Shown: positions 1 through 11,840, counted from the stretch's first letter. The stretch: 64,000 nt of DNA from Glandiceps talaboti (GCF_964340395.1 NC_135550.1:1364001-1428000); one strand, 5' to 3'. Made by a program: numbers and translations. Notes: generated from the sequence alone by a model not told the origin.

Positions 1-335
1 AGGGGTATTCATATTGATTTTGGCCATTTTCCAGGGGTGTTGACACTATTAAAAGTATATTTTTTGAATGACATCTAATTGTCTGATGTGGACGAGAAAA
101 AAATTAACAACAGTTCCCATAATATGTCACAAAACATTTTAAAGACAATCGACACTATGCAAGATGTTGGTTTCAAAACCACGTTTGCACGTGTACGCTA
201 AGATTAACGGAGAAACCTCTGTCATACCCCCTAAGTAGCAGTTTCGTCAAGCTGGTGCATTGATCGTGTAAGATTGAGTCGCAGCATTCGTCAGTGTAAT
301 TCAGACATATCCAGAAAAATAAATTAAAAACTAAA

Positions 336-461
336 TTCTTATAAAATCGGTAGCGATGTCATACCCCCCCCCCCCCCACATGCATTATTACAACACAGTG
401 TTGTATGTATATGTATGTAGGGGTATGACATCGCTACCGTCGTACCGATTTTATAAGAATA
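336..461. repeat. Short inverted-repeat (MITE-like) hairpin
   Basis: The segment from about 336 to 369, which reads through TCGGTAGCGATGTCATACCC, returns in reverse complement at about 418-461, with a small insertion in the right arm. The loop holds a 14-base C run (364-377) and an inner palindrome around ACAACACAGTGTTGT. No protein is encoded. It looks like a small non-autonomous inverted-repeat element; no target duplication could be assigned. Confidence 0.6.
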
Positions 462-682
462 TCGCCAATCCCTATAATAATGTCATTGTTCTGTATTAGG
501 ACCGTCATAGACAAGAATAAAACCATTTAGGAAAGGAATACCAGTTTACAAGCGACTGTGGTCCAAGTTGCATCACAGGGGACCCAGGAACCGTGTGACA
601 AACAAAACAAACAAATAAATAAATAAACTATCAAATAAATGACAAATGAACAAATGAACGAACGACAAGTATAGGGACAAAC

Positions 683-1620
683 AAAATAATTAAATAAACC
701 AGCAAATAAACATATACTCATGGGGGTATACTAGATATGTTTTTTTTCTCATGACGGAACAGCCCTTTTAAAAAGTTGGACCTCACTTCCTCACATTGTT
801 ATCAAGAGATTAATCAAACTCAAATATTTTAAGGGATTAAAATCTACTGATAAGGAACTGTTAATAATGTCAACAGATGCTTGTCTGCTGGTACTATTTT
901 TGAAGGTTGCTGGAGGTGGATGTGTAGTTGTTAAAACCATGGTTAAAGTATGGTTAAAGTAATAGATGTGTAGTAAAATGTGGTGGCCACTGCAAAATGA
1001 AACTTTTATTTGTTTTTACCATGTTAATGTTCAATAAAGTTTTTCAATGCAGTATACTAGCCACGGGCGAGTGGCCTTTCATTTCTCTGAGAACTACTTC
1101 ACCACTTTCAGTTTTTAAGGTGACGATGGGGCCGGGACACTGTCAGGTTCTCGATCATTTCATCATGACCTCGTTGTTATGTCTGGGTCAACTGTACATA
1201 GTACAGCCCGTGCTTGTGCTCGTACTGGTATTTGAGCACAAGGTACTTGTTTCCCGAGATATGTATTAGAACGTTTCTATCAGAATACAATAAAATGGCA
1301 ATAATATCGATATTATTGACGTATTTAGCCAACTGAATATGAGGGGTAAAATTGTTTCTGTGATAGCGCAAGCCGGAAGACACTTCCTTCGCATTTAGTG
1401 AAACTGCGCGATCACAGAAACATGTGTAATTTTACCCCTTTCATATAGTGTTGGTTTAATACGTCAATATTAACGATATTATCGTCATTTTATTGTATTC
1501 TGATAGAAATATTCTGAGCCATAACTCGGGAAACAAATGCCTGTGTGATGGGTATAGAAAATAAACATATCTAGTATACCCCCATGAGTATCTGTTCATT
1601 TGCTGGTTTATTTAATTCTC
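683..1620. repeat. Foldback-like element with a split left arm
   Basis: The outer end (683-741, through ACTCATGGGGGTATACTAGA) returns inverted at about 1562-1620. An inner arm (about 1225-1376, through ATCAGAATACAATAAAATGG) returns inverted at about 1400-1535. In the right arm the two blocks are nearly adjacent. In the left arm they are separated by about 500 bp (742-1224), which reads as a later insertion. The centre of symmetry is near 1385. The short reading frames inside are products of the symmetry and show no recognisable domain. Confidence 0.65.
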
Positions 1621-2044
1621 AAATATTAAGTCAAAGATTGATGTAAACTTAGCAGTGCTACTTGTATAATATGGGAAGGTAGTCCCGTTGGATTATCATC
1701 CACATCTGCGGCCCAAAATGAACCACTGTTTTCAATGCCTACGCTACACACACGAACGGTCGTACGACCAGATTTCGGTCGTGGATGTTCGTTATCATAT
1801 ATGCATAGGGCTACAGTAATAAATACCCGGTTGTTCGTTTGACCCCGGACACTAAATTTATTCTAGATCGTCTGTCGATCCTAAACTCAGGAGAGACAGA
1901 AAAACTCGAACAACTGAGCAAAAATTGGCAGAATCCTCCTTGATTCCTTTCTCGAATGACAACCCGCGTACCCGCTGAGCACCACCGACTGCGAGCTGCG
2001 GGCCGCCATTTTGAATAAGAAATCTCGCGCAAAGGATTGTAGAG

Positions 2045-2460
2045 GCAAAATTAATTCGACACCATACACAAAATTAATTCAGCACATACACAAAATTAAT
2101 TCGTGACATACACAAAATAAATTCAGCACATACACAAAATTAATTCGGGACATACACAAAATTAATTCAGCACATACAAAAAATTAATTCAGGACAAATA
2201 ATAATTGGCACATACATATAAAAATAATTCGGCACATAAAAATAATTCATGACATAAATAAAAATAATTCGGCACATGCATAAAATTAATTCGGGGCATA
2301 CATAAATTAATTCTAGACAACAAGAAATTAATTCCAGGAATGCATAAAATTAATTCAAGGAATACATAAAATTAATTCAAGACTACATAAAATTAAAACC
2401 GGTGTATAAAATTAATCAAAACACATTAAGTAATTCAAGGAATACATAATATTAATTACA
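2045..2460. repeat. Minisatellite, ~21-bp unit (AAAATTAATTC-rich)
   Basis: About twenty degenerate copies of a roughly 20-22 bp unit centred on CATACACAAAATTAATTC run head to tail. Copies become more divergent towards the right end. There is no coding potential. Confidence 0.85.
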
Positions 2461-2744
2461 GCAGTAGTTTTATTATTATAAATATTAGTACATAATTGTG
2501 ACCAGAACGGGCCCCCATACTAGTATTGCCATGCCTGAGCTTGTAGTATGTCGACTCGTGTGCAGAACTTGTAACAATTTCTAATCGTGGTTGATGATGC
2601 TTTGATACTCGCTACAATGTTACGATAATTTTGTTAGCAGACCTACTGTTACCCCCGGCCGGGACTGTTAATGCAATATCATGTCCCTGAAATGACAACT
2701 GGGAGATGGAGTAGCAATATAACGTAAGATCGAAACAAACACTG

Positions 2745-3065
2745 CCCCCCCCCCCCCCCCCATTCAACTACGCATAGGCACGGTCTGTGGGGCAAAGTGT
2801 CTCGTGTACCGATCGTTTGACTGTCTGGGTTCAATCGGCGTGAATTTTGATTCACCACCGTGGCGAAAGACTTTTGGAAATATTTTCGCCATTTCACATT
2901 TACGAGATTCAGAACCATATGAATGGGTGGCTCGAGCAAACATGACAATCGTCAATATTAATCGATCGATTGATCATGATCATTTTCCAGGGTTTTCCAG
3001 GGGTAGGGCGCATTTTCCAGGGTTTTCAAGGGAGGGTTTGAAATTCCAGGGTTTTCCAGGACCGT
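2745..3065. repeat. Poly-C run followed by TTTTCCAGGG repeats
   Basis: A 17-base C run occupies 2745-2761. From about 2980 to 3065, iterations of TTTTCCAGGG occur, a motif also seen at the window start and near 36990. The stretch between (about 2800-2950) is open in the plus strand but runs into the repeat and shows no domain, so no gene is called. Confidence 0.55.
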
Positions 3066-3082
3066 GCGAACCCTGTGTAAAG

Positions 3083-3565
3083 TTTTAGCTGATGCACTGG
3101 TCAAAATCCGGGGTCAAAATCAACGTGCATAAGTCCGGGTTGAAATTGGCGATTTACATGCAAGGAGGTATTTTTTACTTGTTATTGGTTATATCCAAAT
3201 TTACCGAGTTTGATTGGCCTTGTACAACAACACAGCTGAGAGATCATGTCACGTCAGTCATTGCATAGACACCTACTAGCTATGTCTCATTTGCATATGT
3301 AAAGACACTCTTCTGTAATCAACGTACCTGTCAATCTTCTTTACGGATGTAAATCCTTGTACATAAACATACACGAATGAAACCATATTATAAAACAAAC
3401 ATCACATTAGAGTTCATGTCATTTTTTTTCATTTCAAATTTATTAATGGAAAAATAAACGATTTTCAAAAAATCTTTTAACCAAATGATGGAACTTACAA
3501 TGAAGCTTCATAATGAGTAAAAAAAAGGCCAAAATTCACCAACGAACCTGCATCTCATCCTTAAA
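3083..3565 (+). repeat. Dispersed repeat, copy 1 (pair of 10712-11160)
   Basis: This block begins near TTTTAGCTGATGCACTGGTC and ends near GAACCTGCATCTCATCCTT. It is collinear with 10712-11160, in the same orientation, with scattered substitutions and small gaps. No protein is recognisable. It is immediately followed by a family-C fragment. Confidence 0.8.
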
Positions 3566-3720
3566 GACTTTTGACCAAAAAGAGACATTTTAGCCCTAAT
3601 TTGCATATCACTAACGGCATCATCATGTAAAGAACAAATCTAAATTAACATGCCCCTAAGAACATTCGCACCAAATTTCAGGCCCATCTGCCAAGTAGTT
3701 TTCGAGTTTGTTTTTTTACC
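3562..3720 (+). repeat. Family-C repeat fragment
   Basis: It carries the family-C signature: TTTTGACCAAAAAG, then TAGCCCTAATTTGCATATCA, then a block reading ACCAAATTTCAGGCCCATCTGC and a GTAGTTT block. It matches one unit of the longer copies at 5580-8160, 26745-28345 and 32160-33360. Confidence 0.75.
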
Positions 3721-4214
3721 ACCAAGATACAAAATGTACATGTATCGACTCAAAATATAGATACTCTCCGCTCGCCTACCGCTCGCGCAAATTAAAATCC
3801 ACGAGAGCGATTTTCCACTCGCGTGGGCCCCAACCAACCTGTACAACAGCCTGGTGTTATTTTATATCATTTTTCAATATGTGGTTACCATAAAAATCAA
3901 CATTTATTCGGTAAAATTACGTGGTGGGAGCTTGGAACACTTCCGTGTTCATAATCGTCGATCTCCAGCTGAAGTCAGCGCTGACATTCATGACCTATAT
4001 ATGTATCTGAAATTTGCATTGTACTACCCTTATATGGGAAAAATAGTGACGTATTCGAAGCGGGACATGCATGATGTCATGGCATATCATGAATATTGAT
4101 CAGCTCAGTATGCAGGGAGATTTCAACTTTCGAATCATTGCAAATTGAGCAATTACGATTGATACGATGACTGTTTGGAGTTCTCGTTTTCAGCAATCCA
4201 TCGATGAGTTTAGT

Positions 4215-4940
4215 TTTAAATTCCGATCGGCCTAGTTTTGTTAGAACGTGGTTTTGGAGACCATCCTACGTGAATGTCTCCTCCAGAACATGAACAACAA
4301 CTGCGATTTATAGTCGCTACACAAAGTACATGCCCAGAGTTCTGACAATAGCTTGGCGATGTTTTGGAGGGCATTGAAGAAAGAATGACAATAAAATATT
4401 ATAAGATCGATTATTTTACAAAATAAAAATAAAAATAATCTGTCGATATTTTCCCCATCTTATCTTATTATTCTCGTGCAGTTTTCAGAGAAATTCCCGG
4501 GTTTTTATTTCATAATCTCCAACACGCAGTTTCATTGTTTTTGTCCGATGATCTATTCAACTGCCGACCACGTCTGTTTTACCTCCATGACTTTATCGAC
4601 TGCTGTAACATATAAAATATTTGCTCGAATTTTCGCCTTGTCGTGATTTCTAAAACAAAGTAGGTCTGCTGCTCAGACGTGAACGGATCTCGCTACTTTA
4701 GTCGGCGACACCGGTCGTGGGGTTACGTGTTTTATTGTCTCGGATCAAGTGAACGGTTACAAATTAGTCAAATTATTGAGCTGCATTTTAAGCGAAATAG
4801 AAGTGGTGGTTTCTTCAATGCCCTCCAAAACATGTACTTTGTAGCGACTATAAATTGTTCCGGAGGAGATATTCAGGTAGGATGTTTTTATAAAAACGTT
4901 CTAAGAAAACAAGACCAGTTAGAATTTGAAATTAAAAACC
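4215..4940. repeat. Foldback-like inverted repeat
   Basis: The left arm (about 4215-4390, through TTATAGTCGCTACACAAAGT) returns inverted at about 4800-4940. The shared tract includes a GGAGGGCATTGAAGAAA block and a CATCCTACGTGAAT-like block. The 107-codon frame at 4679-5002 runs through the right arm and is not supported as a gene. Confidence 0.65.
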
Positions 4941-5579
4941 AAGTTTTCTATTGTACTACTTGTAGTCATAACAAAAAACTTAATATTTGTTCAAGATTTT
5001 GATGTGCACAGACTTAACAAAATTGTTGCAATAATAATTGTTGTACAAATAACCAAACGAACTGTTACTTATAAATATATTTTTGCATACATTTAAAAAA
5101 AAAAAATTTTAAATTTTATTTCTTCGGAGCCAACTGGCCCAAAATACAAATAGAAATTAAAATGAAATTTTTTTTCTTCACTCGCCTGACTATTTTCAGG
5201 AGAGGTATTAAATCACTCGCCTACCACTCGCCTGGATGGTTTCAGGAGAGTGATTTTTAGCTCTCCTGCCACTTTCAAAAGACATGCCCTGACTATTGTA
5301 TTGTATGAAAATGATGGACAACAGAGGCTGACTTGTGTCTTAAAATAAAAAAATGACACTGAAAAGTGGGAAAAACATAAAAGCTTAGAAGCTCTAAGAA
5401 AATATCAGGCAAGACAAAAAAGAACTGAAAAACAAAAAGAGAGAGATAGAGAGACTGCTAGAATAAGACAAAGGAGATACCAGGAAAGAAAGCCAAAGCT
5501 TCAGAAGCTAACCAACATGACAAGGGTGAAGTGAACAAACATTTAGAAAAATACTTACTAGACACAAACAACAGGTAAT

Positions 5580-5942
5580 GTTGCTACATGTAGGACCAAT
5601 TTTGATGAAAATCTGTAGAATAACACTTCCAGAAACATCTTCTTTTTTTTTTTTTCTTTTCTTTTTTTTTTTAATTATTTTTTTAGAAACATCTTACCAA
5701 GTTTCAGTCTCATTGACCAAGTACTTTTTGAAATACAAGTTTTTCACCAAAAATGAACATGTTTACACCTAATTTGCATATCACTGATGAGATCATAATA
5801 TGCTTAATATTTCTTCATCTATACACCCCCAAGATGCATCCCCATTAAATTTCAATCCAATCTGCTCAGCAGTTTTGGAATTAAAGATTTTTGACCAAAA
5901 ATACACATTTTTAGCCCTAATTTGCATATCACTGATGGGATA
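5580..5942 (+). repeat. Family-C repeat, left part, interrupted by a LINE
   Basis: Two family-C units lie here (CTAATTTGCATATCACTGAT occurs twice, about 165 bp apart), with a T-rich insertion near 5640-5690. The homology stops at about 5942, where LINE sequence starts, and resumes at about 7887. Compared with the intact copy at 32700-33360, about 100 bp of the repeat is missing at the junction. Confidence 0.75.
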
Positions 5943-7668
5943 TGCTATTCTCTCTTCAGGTACTTTTCCTAGTCAATGGAAGAATGCCATTCTTGTGCCT
6001 AATTTTAAGCCTGGTGTTAAATGTGATCCTTCAAATTATAGAGGCATTTCTATAAATAGTTGCTTAGCAAAACTTTTCACCTCAGTCTTAAATGGTAGAC
6101 TTGTTAATTTTTTAGATGATAACAAAATTTACACTACTTTCCAGTCAGGTTTCAGGACCAAGAGGAGAACATCTAATAATATTTTTGTACTTAAATCAGC
6201 AATTGAGAAATATGTGTACTCTACTACCAAGTCAAGTAATTGTAATAAGTATCTTTACAGCTGTTTTGTTGACTTTTGCAAAGAATTTGATAGTATTTGG
6301 CGTAATGGTCTATTTTGGAAACTGAGGAATTATGGGGTAAATGGTAAATTTTATGATTTGATTAAATCTATGTATGATAATGTTGAGTATTGTGTAAAAA
6401 CAAATGCTGGTCTCACAAAATTTTTTAGTTCTTTGGTAAGCATCAAGCAAGGCTGTAATTTAAGTCCAACTTTAATTAATATTTATTTAAATGGTTTACC
6501 TTGTATCTTTGATTCCAATGAGGATTTACCAGTTAAGTTTAACTCTCTTTCTCTAAATTGCCTTCTTTATGCTGATGATATTTTGTTATTGTCAGAATCT
6601 ACCAATGATTTACAACACTGTTTGGATAAGTTACACAACTTTTGTTCAAAATGGAAATTAAATGTACACATCAAGAAAACTAAAGTCATTGTTTTCAATA
6701 AGAGCAACCGTTTGATTAAAAGTGTTTGTTTTCATTTAAATAGAATTTCAATTGATAATGTTAAGGAATATTGCTACTTGGGTACTATAATTTCTGCTAA
6801 TGGTAAGTTTAAAAGAAATTTCTGTAACTTGAAGTTAAAGTCCATGAAAGCTCTTTTCAGTTTACGTAGACTCGTATCTTCTGATGGATGTATCTCAGTT
6901 GATATACATGTAGCTTTAGATCTTTTTGATCGTTTAATAGTTCCTATCATGACTTATGGTTGCGAAGTCTGGGGTTGCGAAATAAATCAAACGAAGAATT
7001 TTCTTGATGAGATTAGTTACTCTAGATTTTTATTGGGTGTTTCTAAGAGAGCTCCAATTAATGGTATTATAGGGGAATTGGGGTGTTTTCCTGTTAATTT
7101 TGTTGTTATTAAGCATATGTTGAAGTATTGGCATAGATTAGTTATGAGTGATGATTGTTTATTAAAGTCAGCATACTTATCTTCCATACGTTATTCAAAT
7201 TGGGGAAACTATATAACAGATATGCTTGATAAATATAGTGAGAGCAATATTTGGATGTGTATTTGTAATTTTAACTCTACCCTTAATACAATTCAGGACA
7301 ATCTATGCAAAGACTTTTGTAAATCTTGCTTTAATGATTTATTTAATGATGTTAGAAGAAATAGTAGTGATAAAAACAAACTTAGAACTCATAGAACTTT
7401 TAAATCTGTATTCAAACTAGAAAACTACCCAATCAAGATTAAGAATCCCACGTGTCGTAGATTAATTACGAAATTTAGAGTCTCTGATTTTCATTTACAA
7501 ATAGAGTTGGGAAGAAGGTGTATGCCGAAAATTCCTGCCAATGAAAGATTTTACAAGAATTGCCCTTCAATGGTTGAAGATGAATATCATTATATTATTC
7601 ACTGCCCACAACACGAAAATGAGAGTGTTTTATTTTTTTCCGATATCTTTGAAATATGCTTATTTTAA
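5800..7668 (+). pseudogene. Reverse transcriptase fragment of LINE A
   Basis: A 622-codon open frame. The first roughly 48 residues are read-through of the flanking family-C repeat and are not part of the protein. From about residue 50 the RT fold is visible: an NYRGIS block, FVDFCKEFDSIW with the first catalytic Asp at residue 158, a KQGCNLSPTL block, and YADD at 257-260. After it comes the LINE thumb and C-terminal region, including a GELGCFPVNF block, with a CP...H zinc-knuckle-like end near the stop. The usual FxKAFD reads CKEFD here. Homology seems to continue after the stop in another frame (to about 7850), so the C-terminus is frameshifted. Without an endonuclease the copy is dead. It belongs to the broad group of APE-type LINEs; I do not assign a clade. 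Confidence 0.85.
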
Positions 7669-7886
7669 TACTTTAAAAAAATTAACAGTCAAGAGAAAGT
7701 TTTGTATATTCTCAGTTCAGATGATAAACTTCCTTTTGCCAAATAATCAAATTCCTTTTAGATACATCTCGAAAGATATCCTCAGCAGACAAGTAATGTG
7801 TATTTTTTGTATTGTATTGTGTTTACTATACCATGCTTTCCACAGCATGTCGTTAAGTAATAAAGATTGTAAAGATTGTAATATTT
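5943..7886 (+). mobile_element. 5'-truncated non-LTR retrotransposon (LINE A)
   Basis: The block encodes the reverse-transcriptase core and C-terminal region of a LINE. The endonuclease and the start of the RT are missing. The 3' end carries a short tandem AAAGATTGTAAAGATTGTA, a typical short iterated LINE tail. It lies inside a family-C repeat, and no clean target duplication was seen. Related but older fragments lie at 16716-17340 (minus) and 25083-25400 (plus). Confidence 0.85.
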
Positions 7887-8046
7887 GACTTTAAGGTTTT
7901 TGACCAAAAATCACATCTTTTGACTCAAATCACTTACCGGTGGTAAGATCATTTGATTTGAACAATTTTCCAACTAGACACCCAAGCTAATACACCAACC
8001 AAATATCATGGCAATCGGTCCGGCGTTTTTTTTTTTTAAGTTGTTT

Positions 8047-8095
<49 letters not shown>

Positions 8096-8160
8096 GGCAC
8101 TTTGCCATGCCTATATTACTACTGAACCTTATCAGTTCCATTATGCTAATAAAAAGCATT
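7887..8160 (+). repeat. Family-C repeat, right part with (CA)n tail
   Basis: Resumes with GTTTTTGACCAAAAATCACA and runs through ATATCATGGCAATCGGTC to a (CA)n tract at 8048-8091, then to the family terminus around TACTACTGAACCTTATCAGT. The same order is seen at 33100-33360, and inverted at 26745-26960. Confidence 0.8.
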
Positions 8161-8236
8161 GTAAACCAAAACAACACTACAATTGGAGCTCGTCATCAGG
8201 TGGTGTACTCCAGGTGCAGTACATTTAAACACTTAC

Positions 8237-8395
8237 TTGGCCATAAGTACAATACTTCTCATCGCTGCCACCAAGAACTGCATTTGCTTCCTCTTCCAGT
8301 TCTTGGTCTTCTTCTAAAACATCAAGCATGGACAAACCACCGTCATCGTTGTTCTCCCTCCTTGTGCCACCAGCAATAACCGAACCTTCCGCCAT
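8237..8395 (-). CDS. UBR7: UBR7 (putative E3 ubiquitin ligase), first coding exon
   Basis: Reading the minus strand, an ATG at 8395 in a strong context (A at -3, G at +4, GAAGATGG) opens 53 codons. They end in phase 0 at CAA, followed by a good donor, GTAAGTG. The product is an acidic leader with LDVLEEDQELEEEANAVLGG and then SDEKYCTYGQ. This corresponds to the N-terminus of animal UBR7, where the LGGSD...C.Y block begins the UBR box. UBR7 proteins carry a UBR-type zinc domain and a PHD finger and have been linked to histone H2B ubiquitination in humans. The zinc-binding exons should follow at lower coordinates. I could not find them in 1-8236, where the adjacent intron holds a family-C repeat and LINE A, so they probably lie outside the window. 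Confidence 0.85.
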
Positions 8396-8686
8396 CTTCC
8401 ACTCTCAAAATAAACTCCCTAAGCTACTACTCATAGATACACGAGAATATCAGAGAAATGCCTTGCAAATTCATTCTAGAATTTCAAAATGTAATTTTGA
8501 TGCCTTCAATATTTTACGAAAACACAATTCAAGGCATTTCCATGTGTATTGGTGTACTACGATGGGGATTCGTTTTCGGATTGGTAAGAAAAATAACAAC
8601 AAAGTTAAGTACACCTACATCAGCTGACTTGTGATTTTGAATGAACATACTCAGGAGTCAGATAGCCTGCTGTATATGTTGCAGAA
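8396..8686. promoter_or_regulatory. Putative bidirectional promoter
   Basis: This is the gap between the UBR7 start (minus) and a possible plus-strand start at 8687. It contains two ATTGG motifs (inverted CCAAT), near 8550 and in CGGATTGGTAAG near 8580. No TATA box stands out. The promoter role is inferred from head-to-head placement. Confidence 0.4.
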
Positions 8687-8812
8687 ATGCCAAAGAGAAA
8701 AAGAACAACTGACGAAACCAAAACACACGAAAATGTGACTCAGTATAACAGTGCAGACGTCGAGGTTAAAGAGGGGATACAGAGCGCTGTTCCAAAAATC
8801 AAAACATTGGAG
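8687..8812 (+). CDS. Possible first exon of a gene divergent from UBR7
   Basis: An ATG at 8687 opens 42 codons starting MPKRKRTTDETKTHENVTQ, basic at the N-terminus (a PKRKR nuclear-localisation-like string) and then hydrophilic. The frame meets GAG|GTACAC, which could be a splice donor. If unspliced it stops two codons later, at 8819. I do not recognise the product. The support is its position and the composition of the frame: it lies head to head with UBR7 about 290 bp away, and no repeat was recognised in it. In vertebrates UBR7 also has a close divergent neighbour (GON7), but this peptide does not resemble GON7. A chance frame remains possible. Confidence 0.35.
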
Positions 8813-8821
8813 GTACACTAG

Positions 8822-10711
8822 TCGAGTTCATATAATGTAACAAGTTTTAGTTGAGGTTGAGATGCAGGTTCGTCAGCTCATTTTTCCTCCATCACATTTC
8901 ACAGTAAAGACAAGATAAATACACCATTTTTTTCATTAATTATGTCGAGTCTTTGTATGAAGTTGTGGTTTCTGTGGTGATTTTTTACATTTTAACCATA
9001 TTATTGATCTATACCCAGAAACTGTGTTTTTGACGATTTGCACTTAAAGTTATTTAACTTTTACAAACAGTTGAATATAGTCCTCTTTTCGACTTTAAAT
9101 GAAAGCTATGTACATAAACAAAAAAAACCCGTTCCTCCAGATTTTTTATTTTGTCTCTCATTGTCTTGTTATAATCATCCAAAGTTGTATTTTTGTGTTT
9201 TTTGCATAAATTACCGCTTTTCACACTTCTCAAAGCAATATCTCTCGATTCCCTCAAAAGCTAAACAATCCGGAGGAACGTTTTTTCGACACACTGTCTG
9301 CGAGTATTGTCTCCAAATTTGACACAGCTTGGACGTTCTGACACAAAGTTAAATAGCTTTGAACTTCACACAGTATACAAAGTAAAGAACGCAGAAAAAT
9401 GCTAATTTACACAATTGGACTCCTTCCGCCGACAAAAGCTTTCAAATTCGACAGACATTGCAACAGCTTTTTTCTGTGACTTGCTAATATGTTACTCAAT
9501 CCTTGCCATTTGGTTGTGTACGTTGTTTTGCTACAGACATGAAGAAAATCGGGTATTTTAGGAGGGTCATGAAATGCTACAGATAGAAACGTGTTTGTTT
9601 CCCGCAATAAAGGTGTCATGTCATCTATTAAGTATTATTCATCTACGGGTGGAGACTTTGGTTTAATCTTTTAATACAGTACGCATGCCGTTCTCGACAT
9701 TACATAGTATACTTTCTGGTTTGGATTCGAAGCCCTCGCTCTACGCAGTTGGTGTTCGTGTTTTGACTCGAATATGGGCTACGTTCTGATTTGAAGCCAT
9801 ATTCCTGCTCATGTATTAGGCATTGCTACGCAATTGTTGTTGGTGTTTCGTTGAAGACACACAATAAAAGAAAGTGAACCTTTTCCCTGAAATTAAATTT
9901 CCACACCACGACACCATACGACATCGGGAATTTTATACAAATTGTAAGGAGTGTTACAAAACTACGGTTTAAATAATGGTACTTGACGTACTCACGTCAA
10001 CAGTTTTTCTTCCACTGCGAGTGACGTTTTATGATACTCGGAGTCGTAGTAGACATTACCTCATTTATTTAAACTACTTGTACCTTCAACATCTCTGTTT
10101 TATAACTTTAATAGCCTTGAGGATCGCTCGGTGCCAAATTCTTGACAGGCTTGCCGTTAAGGTTTAGACAGCGTCATCGTACACACAAATAAACAACGCT
10201 ACGCACGTATAATACTACAGTACATGTGACTCGGTGTCGTCATGTCTCAAAAGTTCACGAAGGATCGAGCCGTGATAAGCCGATCGTTAGAGTGTGGTTG
10301 CCACAATTTATAGGACCTTAACCCTAATAATATAATATAGTATGTGAAGAGGACGTTGTCAAAATCCACCAACGCAAAAGTTCAAAGCTAGTCTACGGCC
10401 ACGTTCTGTGAAACTTACAGAAATGTAATACCCGGATATCGCCGATGCAATGTCGCGCATCTGACGTGAACTCTCAAGTCTCTAAGATAGCATGGTTCTT
10501 TTTCGATCGCCAATGTGTTGATTAAATCGTTTTATTTTTGTAAACATCAATTTTTTTTGATCGGCTAAAACAATTAGCCTGCAATATTGTTAGATATTCG
10601 AGATTTGTATGTTTTTTTACATGCATGGTACTTGAAAACCATCATCTAATACATCGCCGTCGCGTCGGGTACACTTGAAGGCTGTAGTGTAGGCCGCTTT
10701 ACTGTAACGTT
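8822..10711. other. No gene recognised; possible remains of an inverted-repeat element
   Basis: Only short unsupported frames occur. GAGATGCAGGTTCGT at about 8858 is the inverse of the end of the dispersed repeat at 10712-11160 (GAACCTGCATCTC), so 8857-11160 could be one element with ends of about 15 bp. The similarity beyond those ends is weak. Sequence complexity is normal. Confidence 0.3.
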
Positions 10712-11160
10712 TTTAGCTGATGCACTGGTCAAAATCAACGTGCATAAGTTCGGGTTCGAAAGAGGTATTTTTTACTTTTTATTGGTTATAACCAAATTTA
10801 CCGAGTTTGATTGGTTTTGTACAACAGCACAGCTAAGAGATAATGTCACGTCAGTCATTGCACAGAGGCCTACTAGCTATGTCTCATTTGCATATGTAAA
10901 GACACTCTTCTGTAATCAATGTTCCTGTCAATCTTCTTTACGTATGCAAATCCTTGTACATAAACATTCAGGAATGAAACCATATAAAACACACATAGCG
11001 TTAGAGTTCATGTCATTTTTTTTCATTTCAAATTTATTAATGGAAAAAATAAACGATTTTCAAAATATCTTTTAACCAAATGATGGCACATACCATGAAG
11101 CTTCATAATGAGCGAAAAAAAAAGGGGTAAAATTCACCAATGAACCTGCATCTCATCCTT
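10712..11160 (+). repeat. Dispersed repeat, copy 2 (pair of 3083-3565)
   Basis: Collinear with 3083-3565 from TTTTTAGCTGATGCACTGGT to GAACCTGCATCTCATCCTT, including an ATTTGCATATGTAAAGACAC tract. The two copies lie about 7.6 kb apart in direct orientation. Confidence 0.8.
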
Positions 11161-11270
11161 AATACTGAGATAGTATGTATTAGTTTTGTTATTTTCCTTT
11201 TATGTTTTGTACCATTAACAACTCCCCAGGGTTTTGTTATGTGTACTCACATAAACTTAAACATACATGT

Positions 11271-11344
11271 AGTCCTGCTTGCAGACGGTGCATGGGTCTA
11301 CCTAGACAGTCCTGCTTGCAGACGGTGCACGGGTCTAGGTTACT
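11271..11344 (+). repeat. 37-bp tandem duplication
   Basis: Two adjacent copies of a 37-bp unit starting AGTCCTGCTTGCAGACGGTG (11271-11307 and 11308-11344), differing at a few positions. Confidence 0.85.
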
Positions 11345-11404
11345 GACAAGGAACGACCCGGGGGAACGACCATGGATCTATTGGAACGACTGACTTGCAA
11401 GCGC

Positions 11405-11840
11405 AAACAGGACCACAGGGAGCTCAGGCTCAGTTAGTTTTGTTTACAATAAAATAAACAAGTAAACAAACAAAATACAAACAAACAAGTAAGTAAACAA
11501 ACAAACAGACAGACAGACAAACAAACAAAAACAATTAAACCGACAAATGAGTAGATACATACATGAATAAATAACAACAAACCAATGAACAAACAAACAC
11601 TATCCTCGCAATTGTCACCCTAGGGTGATTTATAATGGTGAGCATTGGGGTTTGTTCATTGGTTTGTTGATGTTTACTCATGTATGTATCTACTCATTTG
11701 TCAGTTTACTCGTTTTTGTTTGTTTGTGTGTGTGTGTTTGTTTGTTTACTTACTTGTTTGTTTGTGTTTTGTATGTTTGTTTACTTGTTTGTTTGTATTT
11801 GTAAACAAAACTAACTGAGCCTGAGCTCCCTGTGGCAGGA
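11405..11840. repeat. Large palindrome of AAAC/GTTT-rich arms
   Basis: The left arm begins near CAGGGAGCTCAGGCTCAGTT and continues through AAAC- and AAGT-rich sequence to about 11606. The right arm (about 11650-11840) is its reverse complement and ends in AACTGAGCCTGAGCTCCCTG. The centre lies near 11625 at GTCACCCTAGGGTGA, itself a near palindrome. The arms are about 190 bp. This is the most compact long palindrome in the window. Confidence 0.8.

Noticed and set aside
2804-3088. 94-codon plus-strand frame
   Set aside because: Its second half is TTTTCCAGGG repeat and its first half has no recognised domain or splice support.
4679-5002. 107-codon plus-strand frame
   Set aside because: It runs through one arm of an inverted repeat and shows no domain or gene signals.
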